From Rallus limicola (Eukaryota; Chordata; Aves; Gruiformes; Rallidae): a DNA stretch of 64,000 bases. The translations under genes were made by a program, and so were the position numbers. The notes beneath the pieces were generated by a model. It had not been told where the DNA came from. It saw nothing but the letters and a program-made list of their open reading frames with translations, and ran no database searches. This document shows positions 10,416 through 21,890 of this stretch, piece by piece (the first letter of the stretch is position 1; each line of letters begins with the position of its first letter). The DNA is taken from contig JAKCOZ010000011.1 of the NCBI GenBank assembly GCA_022605955.1, positions 2,104,537-2,168,536 of the forward strand, read 5' to 3'.

Positions 10416-10480
10416 GATTTAAATCACTTTGATTTACATCAGCAAGAGGGAAGCCTTGATTTAAATCATTGATTTTAATC
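10416..10480. repeat. Cluster of GATTTAAATC palindromes
   Basis: The self-complementary decamer GATTTAAATC occurs exactly at 10,416-10,425 and 10,458-10,467, and with one change at 10,431-10,440 and 10,471-10,480. Similar strings recur in reptile and bird genomes, as I remember them, so this may be a fragment of an old interspersed repeat. I cannot name the family. Confidence 0.55.
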
Positions 10481-11339
10481 TTGTTTTGGGATTGTACTTT
10501 CATTATTTTCCTAAAGACAGGTTGATTTTCATTGCCTGGTAACTATTTGAAGCGTGTTTATTTGCAAACAAGTGTTAATTTCTTAATTTCTTTCTTTGGG
10601 CAGGAGAGGGAATGCTTAACTGGCAGGGTAAGTGGGGCAGGGATATATCCTTAAGCAGGTACATAATTTAACAAATCCTCATTTAAAGTCTTCAACATTT
10701 CCATTTTTGAGAGCTGGCACATGAGCTCTATAGAGATGAGGATTGGAAATGAAAGGGAAAAAAATCAAACCCTTCAGCTTTGAGATTGGTGTTTAAATGT
10801 AGCTGTCTTAAAAAGCCAGCTTTAAAAAAAAAACATTAAAAAAGACAAAAACATCTCACAAATGTTTTACATTTTAAACCAGATTCATTAAACAAAGCAA
10901 GCATTATCTGCAGTTAATGAAGTGAGCTGCTTCTGGATACCATGTCCTTCAAGGTTTGAGAGCCGGCAGATCTTATTCTCTTACCTCTTTTATTATTCAC
11001 AGATTAGAAGAGGAAAACAAGCTTTCCTACTGCTTTTTTTTAATTTTATTATTTTTTTAAACTCCCAATTGGCCATTCAGCTTTTGAATGAACCAACTCT
11101 ATTTGAATTGAAGGAATAAACCAAAATGAACAAAATATTCCTTATGTGTGCAAGAGTGGTTTAGCACTTAGGTTCTGCCTTGATTCCTCTCCTTCCTAAC
11201 CTCCCCAAAAAGACAGTGATAACTAATGCCACTGGATATTTCACATGCAGTTTTAATAACATTATAGGAGGTTTATGTTTTGGGATAGTTGGTCAAAATT
11301 GAAATAGCCTTTCCTTGTTAAACAAAGTGAATGTAATTT

Positions 11340-12045
11340 GGAGCCCTGCTGAGAAGGACCTGGGTGTCATGGTGGATGAGAAACTTAATGTGAGCCAGCA
11401 GTGTGCTCTTGCAGCTGGGAAGGGCGATGGGATCCTGGGCTCCATCAGCAGAGGGGTGGCAGCAGGGACAGGGAGGGGATTGTCCCTCTCTGCTCTGCCC
11501 TGGGGAGGCCCCAGCTGGAGTCCTGTGTCCAGAGCTGGGGCCCCAACACAAGAAAGATGTGGGACTGTTGGAGAGGGGTCAGAGGAGCCCCGGAGATGCT
11601 GAGAGGGCTGGAGCAGCTCCCCTCTGGAGAGAGGCTGAGGGAGCTGGGCTGGGTCAGCCTGGAGAAGAGAAGGCTGCTTCTGGGGGGGACCTCATTGCAG
11701 CCTGCCCGTCCCTGAAGGGACCCGAGGAACAGGAGGGGAATGGGCTTGTTCCAAGGGCAGAGCCTGGCAGGACAAGGGGGCTGGAGTGAAGCTGGAGGAG
11801 GGAAGGGGCAGAGGAGACATTGGGGGGAAGTTCTTTGCAGAGAGAGTGGTGAGGGGCTGGAAGGGGCTGCCCAGAGAGGGGGTGGATGCCCCATCCCTGG
11901 GGGTGTTGAAGGCCAGGTTGGCTGGGGCCCTGGGCAACCTTGTGTAGCTCCAGTCCTGGAGGTTGGTGGCCCTGCCTGTGGCAGGGGGTTGGAGCTCTGT
12001 GATCCTTGGGGTCCCTTCCAACCCAGACCATTCTATGATTCTATG
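11340..12045 (+). mobile_element. CR1 LINE copy, type II, about 700 bp
   Basis: Begins in ORF2 with EKDLGVMVDEKLNVSQQC codons, continues through the C-terminal domain (ERLRELGWVSLEKRR-like text), then the 3' UTR: 'gaggggctggaaggggctgc', 'gttgaaggccaggttggctg', 'ggcagggggttggagctctg', and the tail 'ccattctatgattctatgg'. The first 70 codons remain open but frames break afterwards. It is one of the least decayed type II copies here. Confidence 0.94.
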
Positions 12046-12770
12046 GAGAGCTTTGGTTTTAATCTCCCCTTATGCAGTCCAGTCCGAGCTCAGCTATTTT
12101 CCTGGTGTGCTTCTGATGGTGAATCAGATCTCACTTTGGTGATGAAGGTGAGAGCAAAGCACTGAGCTAGTTTTCAGCATGGAATACACACTGAATTTCT
12201 TCTTTCTTTCTTTTTCCTCTCTGAAGGACTTAAACAGCAGGTTATTTTTTTATTTAGCAGAGTGTGTCTGTCTCAGACAAGTTCAGGTTTAAGGTTGAAT
12301 TCACACAACTGCCAAGGCAGGTTTGATTCTATTTACCCATCATTAAAATCAAAAGACTTTTGCACTGTTATATGTGTGTTACTGGACTGAAGGACTTGTG
12401 GAATCTTTAGAGCAGTTACAGTGAAGCTTGAATAAGAATAGACAAGAGATACTGGTCTGTTTAGGTTTTATATTGCATTAATTTTATTAAAATAGATGGG
12501 ATGATGACTGTTTAGTCTCAACTGTAAAGAGGTTCCTCTGGTCATGAACTGTTTGTTTATTGCTCTGCATTGTCAGGCACTCCCTAAATATTTGCAGTTA
12601 GGAAGAAAGGTGACAGTTTGGGGTGAAGCTGATGGTATCTTCTCCAACAGCATTAAACCTGGGATCCTTCTTACAGCACACAGCTTGTTCTCTGCTGCAG
12701 ATGTGTCTGGGTTTGGCTAAAGATGCTGCTTGCAGGGCCACTCTCTTTCCCAGAAAAAACAATCTTCAAA
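12046..12770. other. Unique non-coding stretch
   Basis: Single-copy AT-rich sequence. I see nothing supported. Confidence 0.5.
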
Positions 12771-13590
12771 ATCCCAGAATGTTAGGAGTTGGAAGGGACC
12801 TCTAAAGATCATCCTGTCCAACCCCCCTACCAGAGCAGCATCACCCAGACTAAATCCCACAGGAACACATCCAGGTGGGTTTGAAGGTCTCCAGAGAAGG
12901 AGACTCCACAGCCTCTCTGGGCAGCCTGGCCCAGGGCTCTGTCACCCTCACAGGGACAAAGTTCCTCCTGACATTCCCATGGAGCTTCCTCTGCTCCAGC
13001 TGCACCCGCTGCCCCTTGTCCTGTGGCTGCCACCCCTGAGCAGAGCCTGGCTCTGTCCTCCTGACTCTCACCCTTTACACATTGATAGACATTGATGAGG
13101 TCACCCCTCAGCCTCCTCTTCTCCAGGCTAAAGAGGCCCAGCTCCCTCAGCCTCTCCTCATGAGGAAGGGGTTCCACTCCCTCCATCCCCTTGGTGTCCC
13201 TGTGCTGGGCTCTCTCAAGGAGTTCTGTGTCCTTCTGGAGCTGAGGGGCCCAGAACTGAACACAGTATTTCAGGTGCAGTCTCATTAGGGCAGAGCAGAG
13301 AGGGAGAAGGACCCCTCCTGACCTACTAACCACCCCCATTCTAATCCACGCCAGGATGCCATCAGCCTTCTTGGCATATTGCTGGTCATGGTCATCCTGC
13401 TATTCCCCAGGACCCCCAGGTCCTCCTCACCTACACTGCTCTCCAACAGGCCAGTCCCCAACTTAGATTTGTACCTGGGGTTGTTCTTCTCCAGATGCCA
13501 GACCCTACACTTGCCCTTTTTAAATCTCATTAAGCTTCTCCCTGCCCAACTCTTCAGCCTGTCCCAGCCTTGCTGAGTGGCACCATGGCC
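12771..13590 (-). mobile_element. CR1 LINE copy, type IV, about 820 bp
   Basis: Minus-strand copy. The 3' end is at 12,771 ('atcccagaatgttaggagtt'). Reading leftward from the right end it encodes LKSWAGRSLMRFKKGKCRVW-like and EEDLGVLGNSRM-like text, then the ORF2 C-terminus ([20 protein letters not shown]), followed by the 3' UTR. Two overlapping minus-strand open frames (13,285-13,626 and 12,827-13,339) are its decayed ORF2, split by a frameshift. The conserved residues match the copies at 25,687 and 62,099. Confidence 0.93.
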
Positions 13591-13960
13591 CTTTTTACTT
13601 TTTACCTTTGTACTGCCTAACAACAAATGCCTCCCTCACCTTGGTGATTTACCAGCGCTCTGGTGTGGGATGTGCTACACTGTAAATCAGGGGGAAAAGT
13701 GAGGTCCTGGTGTTTTGTCACTCTCAGTTTCACTTGAATTCTGTATTGTCAGGTCATTCGTTTGCTGCCACTTGTGTTCCATGGTGATGCTGTGATAAAT
13801 GGCGTCACCTTCCATCGCTCAAGAGACTGGTGTTGGAAATGACAGCAAATACCTTTACCAGGCCCTTTCAGATGTGTAAACTCTGCTTAATAAGTTAGAA
13901 AATGCTTGCTTTATTCTGATGGGGGAAAAATGCTGTTGCTGTTTGGATCTGTGTTCTTCG
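13591..13960. other. Unique non-coding stretch
   Basis: About 370 bp of single-copy sequence between two CR1 copies. Nothing is recognised. Confidence 0.5.
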
Positions 13961-14490
13961 TCCCTGTACTGGGCACTGGTGAGGCTGTACCTTGAGTGCT
14001 GGGGCCATTTCTGGGCTCCTCACCATCAGAAGGACATGGAGGTGCTGGAGCGAGTGCAGAGAAGGGCAACCAGGCTGGGGAAGGGGCTGGAGGGCAAATC
14101 CTCTGAGGAGCAGCTGAGGGAGCTGGGGGTGTTGAGGCTGGAGCAGAGGAGGCTGAGGGGAGCCCTTCTCCCCACCTGCCCTGCCCTGCCCTGCCAGGAG
14201 GGTGCAGAGAGGTGGGCGCTGGTCTCTTCAGCCAGGGGCCAGGAGCTGGGACAAGGGGCACTGGGCTCAAGCTGGGCCAGGGCAGGCTCAGCTCAGCTGG
14301 GAGGGCCAAGTTCTTCCCTGGCAGAGCTGTGGGGCTGTGGCCCAGGCTGCCCAGGGAGGGGGCTGAGTCCCCAGCCCTGGGGTGTTGAACAGAGGGGAGA
14401 TGAGGTGCTGAGAGATCTGGGTCAGCACAGGACAGGGATGGTTGGACTCCAGGATCTTAAAGGTCTTTTCCCACCTTGTCATTCTGTGCT
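13961..14490 (+). mobile_element. CR1 LINE copy, type I
   Basis: Plus strand, about 530 bp, starting at 'ctgtactgggcactggtgag' in the ORF2 C-terminus ([32 protein letters not shown]). It contains a short (CTGCC)n run near 14,177-14,198, then 'ctctgccagg'-type 3' UTR and a tail at 'cattctgtgctctg'. The open frame stays intact for about 200 codons, so this copy is fairly young. Confidence 0.93.
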
Positions 14491-15178
14491 CTGTAGAACT
14501 GGGAGGAGGGAGCAATGGTACCTCTGACTTCATGATACACTAGAAACAGTGGTTGTTAATGTCCCTGGGTGCTTATGTCCCATGTCATAGATTAGATTTT
14601 TAATTCTCTCTCAGAAGAAACCTTTGCATGTACCTGAATGCAAAGCATAAGCTGGTGGCTGATTCAGTGTGCCCAGCCAGTTTGTGTGTGTGTTGGATCA
14701 TCCATTTAGAAATGAAAACAAGGTGAGACAGGGTAGAGACAGGAAAGGGGAAAGAGGAATGAAGTGGTAATTCCTGTTTGCCTGTACTCCTCATACAGTG
14801 TTATAAAATAGCATGGAAGGGGTGTCCTTCAGGGAGCCTGTCAGCCTTGGTACAATGGGAGGCTGTGAAACCTCTTCCCCCCCCAGCCCCAATCCTTGAT
14901 ACTGTTCTGTGTCTGGTCCCTCAGAACCTTGGTCAGAGGAGTAGGCATAGGGACTGGTGATCTTTGCTGACTGTCTTTGGAGATGGTACCTGGCCAGTTG
15001 TAGCACCCGTTGGACAGACAGAGAAAACTGGGATGGGAATGTGGGGCTGGAGCAGGAGTAGAAACAAAATTGTGTGTGGCTACAGCAGAAGCTGAAAATG
15101 CAGCCAGAAAGGATGGAGAGGTGGCTTAGGAGAGGATTTTTACCATGGTAGGCAATGATGAGGACATTTAAAGTGTGA
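14491..15178. other. Unique non-coding stretch
   Basis: Single-copy sequence with no supported feature. Confidence 0.5.
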
Positions 15179-15362
15179 CAGAATCACTGAATCACAGAAT
15201 CACAAGGTTTGAAAAGACCTTTAAGATCATCAAGTTCAACCGTTCCCATCCCAAGCTAAACCATATCCCTAAGTACCTCATCTACCCTTTTTTAAAACAC
15301 ATCCAGGGAAGGTGACTCAGCCCCCTCCCTGGGCACCCTGTGCCACAGCCCCACACCTCTTT
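15179..15362 (-). mobile_element. CR1 LINE copy, type VII
   Basis: Minus-strand 3' end: 'gaatcacagaatcacaaggt', 'agatcatcaagttcaaccg', 'ctaaaccatatccctaagta', 'aaaacacatccagggaagg', 'gggcaccctgtgccacagc'. Truncated after about 184 bp. Confidence 0.9.
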
Positions 15363-16727
15363 CAGAATTCTTTCAGAATTGTCTTGTAAGGAAATGAGGG
15401 ATCCACCGTTTTCTGTGTCTGCTGGGGGGGTGGTGGGGGGAGTGTGTACATGAAAGAGTTGACCTAATTTTCAGCAAAAAGTCAATATTAGGAAAATAAT
15501 CTCTGTGTTGGGCTTCTGGAATAGTTCAAGTGGGGAGGTTTAGTATTCTGGTTGCTCTTCCCTGACTTACTGTAGGCTTTTCCTGCCAGTAACTTCATCT
15601 CAATGCAGCAACAGTTATCTGTAAAGTCTAAGTGATCCTGCAATAAAAGGGCCTTCTTAATCAAAGATGGTAAAGTCGGAGACAGTCAGTGCTTTCAGGA
15701 TTGGCATCCTGTTCTGCTAAGGCAGTCCCACGTAGGAGGAAGACAGACACAAAAAAGTGATTTGGCTGTAATGCAGCAAAACAAATTCTGGCCAAATTGT
15801 GGACTTGGAGTTAATGGGTACACAGTGTTACTCTGGGAGGCTCTGTAATGCTGACTGGAAACCGTGGCGGGTTTTGTAGCCCCTTAACTACTTAAGACTG
15901 TTTTGTTACTTCAAGTTTGGCTTCAGCTGCTGAAAAATGGGGTACTATCATGGCTTGTATTTCAAACCTAAAAACATTTTAAGGATATTAAAGGTAAATC
16001 TTCCCAGCTTGCTTTTATAGTGACTGGGAGGCTGTGATCTAATCCATTTATATGCATGTGTGTCATCCCCCTTCTCCGCCGGCCAACTGGTTGTTGACTT
16101 ACGGTGTCAGTTTTCTCCTTGCAGATGTAGAGTGAGGCTTTCCTGACGTGTACTGTGCTTTACAATATATTCACGTGCTCTGGCTCCTGGAACAGCCATA
16201 CAGAAATTGTACCCAGGCCATTTCAGAGTGTAATATCCCTCCTGGGTCAGACTGACGGTCAGACCAGTCCAGTAGCCAGTCTCTGGTAACACAAAAAAAA
16301 ACTACTGGGATTTTTTTTCCTTGCAGTTAAAAGTGGCAGACACATGCTCAGGGCTTCATCTTCCTGTCTTACAACTGACAAAGTTGAGGCCATCAGACAT
16401 CCCATCTCTGCCCCTGCCCAAATCTCTCTCACCGGTTTTCCCCACACACTGACTTTTCTTGACCTGCTTTGTGCAGCTCATCTGTGCAGCACTTCTCACC
16501 AGGCCATTTACTGGTTCTTCACAGGTCACTCTGCCACAGGTAAGACTGGCTTCATGACCCCTTTTGCAGGTTAAAAGAGGTTCTTTTAGACCAACCTGTT
16601 GAGGTTTTTTTTTTGCCAAGAACTTCATATTCCCATGGCCCAGTCGAGTAGGTATTGGGTGTGAGCAGTCTGGAAATTAGCTGATGTTTGTTATTTATCA
16701 GAATAAATACTTGTGGCTTGCTGGCCA
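15363..16727. other. Mostly unique stretch
   Basis: Single-copy sequence of about 1.4 kb. It holds a G-rich run (15,424-15,440: seven G, TGGT, six G) that could form a quadruplex, and a short possible ancient repeat at 16,236-16,292. No gene is recognised. Confidence 0.5.
16236..16292 (+). repeat. Possible ancient amniote interspersed repeat
   Basis: 'ctgggtcagactgacggtc' followed by 'ccagtagccagtctctgg' resembles an old repeat widespread in turtles and crocodilians whose text I recall as GGGTCAGACC...GGTCC...CCCAGTATCCTGTCT. The match is partial and from memory, so I give no family name. Confidence 0.35.
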
Positions 16728-17334
16728 CCCCATCAGCAGAGGGGTGGCAGCAGGGACAGGGAGGGGATTGTCCCTCTCTGCTTCGCCCTGGGGAGGCCCC
16801 AGCTGGAGTCCTGTGTCCAGAGCTGGGCCCAACACAAGGAAGATGTGGGGCTGTTGGAGAAGGGTCAGAGGAGCTATAGAGATGATGAGAGGGCTGGAGC
16901 AGCTCCCCTATGAAGAGATACAGAGGGAGCTGGGCTGGCTCAGCCTGGAGAAGAGAAGGCTGCTTCTGGGGGAGACCTCATTGCAGCCTGCCCGTCCCTG
17001 AAGGGAGCAGAGGAACAGGAGGGGAATGGGCTTGTTCCAAGGGCAGAGCCTGGCAGGACAAGGGGGCTGGAGTGAAGCTGGAGGAGGGAAGGGGGAGAGG
17101 AGAGATTGGGGGGAAGTTCTTTGCAGAGAGAGTGGGGAGGGGCTGGCAGGGGCTGCCCAGAGAGGGGGTGGGTGCCCCGTGCCTGGGGGTGTTGAAGGCC
17201 AGGTTGGCTGGGGCCCTGGGCACCCTTGTGTAGCTCCAGGCCTGGAGGTTGGTGGCCCTGCCTATGGCAGGGGGTTGGAACTCTGTGATCCTTGGGGTCC
17301 CTTCCAACCCAGACCAGTCTGGGATTATGATTAT
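16728..17334 (+). mobile_element. CR1 LINE copy, type II
   Basis: Plus strand, about 600 bp. It starts at 'ccccatcagcagaggggtgg' (ORF2 C-terminus) and runs through 'ggctggcaggggctgcccag' and 'ggcagggggttggaactctg' to 'ccagtctgggattatgatta'. Nearly the same text as the copies at 11,340 and 26,562, so these three are close relatives. Confidence 0.93.
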
Positions 17335-18263
17335 GGCCTCAAATGTACACAAATTATTAATATCTTAGGGGTTGATGAAGGGATGATTCTGTCTTAGGGG
17401 GTAAGATGTATTTATTCACTTGACATGTTGTAGCTTTTCTTTTTCACTTTGCTTTCTCAGGAGCTCAAAGAAGAGCAAATGCTAATTCCAATGTGAATGT
17501 GAGGACAGTGGGGGCATGGATAAGATATTTTATTTGCTGATTGGGATTCTAAAGGAAGTCCTAAAAAAGGACTGTCAAAGTTAGCCCAGGGGTTTTTTTT
17601 CCTTTTTCTTTTTTAAATTTTAATTAATTTCTTTTCTTTCAAATTCTTTGGTGGTTTTTTGGTGTGGATCCTTGGGGAGAACTGCAAGGAACCAACTCTG
17701 TAGTCATTAACCCTTTCCAGTTACCCAAGGAGTTTGCTGTATGCATCATAGTTCTTTTACAGAGCTCAGTACCAGTGAGTACCCTGATGCCAGCAAGAGT
17801 GGACAAGGTACAACCATCCTCTATGGGTTTTGGGATAGAGTTGGTGGCCTGTGTTCCAAAGGTGCAGCAGTGTGGATGGAGGGGAAGGATGATTCCTACT
17901 GGAATAGTCATATTGGATAGAGGACAGTGTTGACATTGTGAGGGATTACTTACTTTGACTTACTTGTTCCCATCTTTCTTTTGGAGCAGCAATAAAAGCA
18001 TCTTTATGTTACTGTTAAAGAGATGAGGGAGGAAATTCTATCACTTTAATGCAATATTGTCATTTCCTAGAGTGGAGAGGTCTGGGTTGGAGGCTTAGGT
18101 AATACTGGGTCATAACTTCTCCCACTCCATTTGCTCCCTAAGATCCAGAAGGGATTTTGTGAGCTTTCTGAAGCAGTGGTATCTTAGCCTGCTGCTGTCA
18201 CAGTGCACTGTTGTGGATCCCTCCACACTAATACTTTGCTTTTAAAGTACTTTAAGGTTATGG
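17335..18263. other. Unique non-coding stretch
   Basis: Single-copy sequence with a pyrimidine- and AT-rich patch at about 17,592-17,645. No gene is recognised. Confidence 0.5.
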
Positions 18264-18780
18264 AGTCACAGAATGGTTTGGCTTGGAAGGGACCTTAAAG
18301 ATCATCAAGTTCCAACCCCCTGCTGTGGGCAGGGACACCCTCACTAGACCAGGTTGCCCAAAGCCCCATTTAACCTGGCTTTGAACATCTCCAGGGATGG
18401 GACAACCACCATCTCACTGGGCACCCTGTTCCAGTTCCTCACCACCCTTGTAGTGAAGAATTTCTTCATAATATCTAATCTAAATCTCTCCCCTTCCAAT
18501 TTAAACCCAACCCCCCTCATCCTATCATGCCCCAGCTTTCTTGTAGCCCCTTCAGGGACTGTGAGGTGCTATAAGGTCTCCCTGGACCCTTTTCCTCTCC
18601 AGGCTGAACCAGCCCAACTCTCAGCCTGGCTTCACAGGAGAGGTGTTCCAGCCCTCTGATCATCTTCATGGGTTCCTCTGGACCCACTCCGACAGTTCCA
18701 TGTCCTCCTTATGTTGGGGACTCAGAACTGCAGGTGGAGTCTTGTGGGAGTGAAGTATAGGGGCATACCTTCCCCCTTTC
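18264..18780 (-). mobile_element. CR1 LINE copy, old, type V-like
   Basis: Minus strand, about 515 bp: 'agtcacagaatggtttggc' then 'ggaagggaccttaaagatc', 'gcagggacaccctcactaga', 'cccttgtagtgaagaatttc', 'ctccaggctgaaccagccc', ending near 'gaagtataggggcat'. More diverged than types I-III. Confidence 0.9.
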
Positions 18781-19811
18781 ATAACTCACATCATCTTCTA
18801 GGGGCATGACATCCTTGTACCACTTCTAGCTAACAAGAATTAGGGTTTTTTTTTAAATACAAAATGAATCTAGGAAGATCCATCTATTTTGGCTGCTGGG
18901 TAGGAGAGAACTCCTAACCAGTGCAGGCAGTGGAGGTTTAGATATTTGTTTAGAAAGGTGGAAACTGAGGAAGAACTGTAGTTCATGGTCTCCAGACACC
19001 CTCAAAGACCCATTTTGTTCTCAAGAGCATCTTGCAGCAGTCTTATTGCTGTAACTTTTGAACGTCTTCCAGGAGTTCTTTAAGTGATGTGACTAACGTC
19101 AGGAATGGGAATTAAGCTGTGATGTCACTGGGAATTCATATTTAAACAGGGCTTAAACTGGCTTGAGGAGCAGTAACTATGTGTGGATGGGAACAGATTT
19201 GGGTGACACCTAACTGTGCCAATACATTAGCAACTAGATGTAAAGTATCATGAAGACCTAAGGAGTAAAGGAAGTTGGAAATAGCCCTTTCCATAGGTCA
19301 GATGTTGGATAATATTCTTAGAATTAACTAAAAAGGAAAAAATTAAATCCCAGAGTCTCCTGTGCTTGGCAGCAGAACTGTTAGTCAGCAAGAATGTGCA
19401 GAACTTGGTGAAAAATTGTTTTTTAGATAATTGCCTGTTGCAGACTGTCTAGAGGAACTCACATTTTATTTTTGGCACGTTGTGTTCAACGGTAGCTTTT
19501 ATATTTTAGGACTGATGTGTTGATTTATATATCCTCCAGTCCTCTGGTGGCTGTCCAATTTCCAAACTTGGAGACTCCGGTTGAGTAACTGGAGTAAAAA
19601 TGTTCAGTTCTCAAATGGGAAGAGAAACTTTCCAAGAGGCTGCCTGGCCAGCTGAAGGGAAAATGGCATAGTGATGAGTATGGTAGGTGTAAAATCAGGT
19701 GTAGGAAAGGCTTTATGCTCAGTCCCATCTGGATTTTGGAGTGTGTACCTTTGAAACGGGTTGGTTGTCCTGCTCTGCTCTGCACTGCACTGGGGGGGCT
19801 TCACCTCAATT
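18781..19811. other. Unique non-coding stretch
   Basis: Single-copy AT-rich sequence with no supported feature. Confidence 0.5.
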
Positions 19812-19890
19812 CACAGAATCACAGAATCGTAGGGGTTGGAAGGGACCTTGAGAGATCATAGGGTCCAACCCCCCTGCCAAAGCAGGTTTG
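19812..19890 (-). mobile_element. Short CR1 3' end, type III (left arm of head-to-head pair)
   Basis: About 75 bp: 'cacagaatcacagaatcgta', 'ggttggaagggaccttgaga', 'gtccaacccccctgccaaag'. Its 5' truncation point meets the 5' truncation of the plus-strand copy that begins near 19,895. Confidence 0.88.
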
Positions 19891-19894
19891 GGAA

Positions 19895-20377
19895 CCACAG
19901 AACAAGAGGGACAAGAAACTATTGGAGAGTGTCCAGAGGAGGCACCGAGGATGGGGAAGGGTCTGGAGGGGAAGGCTTATGAGGAGGTGCTGAAGTCCCT
20001 GGGGTTGTTCAGCCTGGAGAAGAGGAGGCTGAGGACAGACCTCATGGGGTCTGTGGCTTCCTGATGAGGGGAGCGAAGGGGCAGCACTGATCTCTCTCCT
20101 CTCTTTGGGGACCAGGGACAGAACCCAAGGGAACGGTGTGAAGCTGCTCCAGGGGAGGTTTAGGCTGGGTGTCAGGAAGAGGTTCTGTCCTGAGAGGGGG
20201 GTCAGGCACTGGCACAGGCTCCCCAGGGAAGGGGTCACAGCCCCGAGCTGTGCTGAGGTGAAGAAGCATCTGGAGGATGCCCTCAGTGCCATCTCTGACT
20301 TGGCTGGGCCTGTGTGGAGCCAGGAGTTGGACTCGATGGTCCTTATGGGTCCCTTCCAGCTTAGGAGATTCTGGTAT
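19895..20377 (+). mobile_element. CR1 LINE copy, type VI (right arm of head-to-head pair)
   Basis: Plus strand, about 480 bp: 'aaactattggagagtgtcca', 'gttgttcagcctggagaaga', 'ggtttaggctgggtgtcagg', 'ggtcaggcactggcacaggc', 'tggctgggcctgtgtggagc', with the tail 'gagattctggtatttgatga'. Same type as the copies at 38,305 and 55,258, which are partial. Confidence 0.92.
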
Positions 20378-21627
20378 TTGATGAATATCCCTCTGAGCAG
20401 TATACATGCTGTTAGTGAAGGTCAGGGAACTAAAGGAAAAAGTTCAGAATCAAAACCAAGTAATGTGTGACTGAAACAGCTGTGCTCTTGCTCTCCCTGC
20501 CCCTCAGACTGGAAGCTGGTGGTGTGGGCAGCAGGGCTGAATCAAACGGCAGCTTATTGCTGGTGTTGCCAGTTGCTCGTGTTGTGGGTACACAGGAGAT
20601 ACCACACAGGTATTTGGGAATTAGAATTGTCTGAAGCTTCTTAGCAGCCTGTGTTGCAGCAGGATGTAGAGGCAAAGTGAGGTTCCCACCTTTGATGATG
20701 CAACCGTGCCCCTTGAAGCCTGTTTTTGGGAGGCTGCTGCCGGCTCATCTGTGGTACCACAGCCCCTGGTAGTGGAGATGGACCCACATATCCACACCAT
20801 GAGAAGTCTTAGGACTTCTTCTGAATTGGCAGCCACTGTATCTTTAATTTACATGTGTGTGTAAAGCTCTTGGGCTCCTGGGTTTCTCTCCAGCAGCTGC
20901 CTCTTGGTGGGGCTGAATGAGATGAGGTTCATGGACTCTACTTGGGTTTAAAGTGAAGTTTGTGTATAAAAAAAATACATAAATACAGAAAACCTTCAGG
21001 AAGTCTTGAAAGTGAAATACAAAGACTCTTCCCTGCTCTTTGGAAATACAGGGTGTAGCATGGAGACAGAGTAACAGAGAGGCATGTCTAAGAATGATGA
21101 AAGTCAGGGTTGGTGTAGTTCTTCAGATGGTTTCAGTTCATCGTGTTACTGCTGTACAACAGAGTGGTTTGCAGCTTTGAAGCCAAGTCAACCTTGCTCT
21201 GAGACACTCTCTTTTGAACCACTGCTTGAGCTGGGAGATACCTGACCCATTTGGACAGGAGTGAGGAGCTACCTTAAGGCTGCTTGAAAGAGTCGAGAGC
21301 TCAGCTCAGGAAAATGGCTCTGAGGAAATGCTTGTGCAGAGAGGGTGTTTGGGAGAGAAGCTGTGCTGTGGCTGGGAAGCTTTTAGGACAGGGAGAAGTT
21401 CGTGGGATTTCAGAGCTGTCTCTGGATTCAGTCCAGCAGATAATACAGGTTGAGGTAAAAAGGGGTTGTGCAAAGCCTGGATGTGGCACTGGTTAGTGCT
21501 GGGATGACGGGGAAACAGCTTGACAGCCTGTGGATGTCACAGAACAGCTCAGTGCTTTGGAAAATAGGCAATGTCTCAGTGGGGGGAATAAAGGAGTGTT
21601 TTGCTAGCTAGCATTTTGACCACTTGG
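20378..21627. other. Unique non-coding stretch
   Basis: About 1.25 kb of single-copy sequence with no supported gene or repeat. Confidence 0.5.
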
Positions 21628-21890
21628 AATCATAGAATCCCAGACTTTCTAAGGTTGGAAGGGACCTTTAAATGCCATCTGGTCCCACCCTGCAGTGAGC
21701 AGGGTCATCTTCACTAGAGCAGGGTGCTCAGAGCCCCATCCACCCTGACCTTGAATGTCTCCAGGGATGGGGCCTCCACCACCCCTCTGGGCAACGTGGG
21801 CCAGTGACCCAGCACCCTCAAAGGGAAGAACTATTTCCTAACACCCAACCTAAATCTCCCCTTTTCTAGTTAAAAAACTTCCCTACTGGT
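21628..21890 (-). mobile_element. CR1 LINE copy, type V
   Basis: Minus-strand 3' end: 'aatcatagaatcccagactt', 'aaggttggaagggaccttta', 'gcagtgagcagggtcatctt', 'gagccccatccaccctgacc', 'gatggggcctccaccacccc'. It fades at about 21,890 in 'tctagttaaaaaacttccc'. Related to the copies at 9,028, 45,340 and 61,351. Confidence 0.92.

Larger units (their letters stand above)
9435..11339. other. Unique stretch with two minor motifs
   Basis: About 1.9 kb, mostly single-copy and AT-rich with several A and T tracts. It holds an isolated CR1-like tail (9,633-9,652) and a cluster of GATTTAAATC palindromes (10,416-10,480). A 168-codon minus-strand frame at 9,415-9,921 resembles nothing known. Confidence 0.55.

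Noticed and set aside
15424..15440. G-rich run as a regulatory quadruplex
   Set aside because: The sequence could fold that way, but nothing nearby (promoter, exon, conserved text) supports a role.
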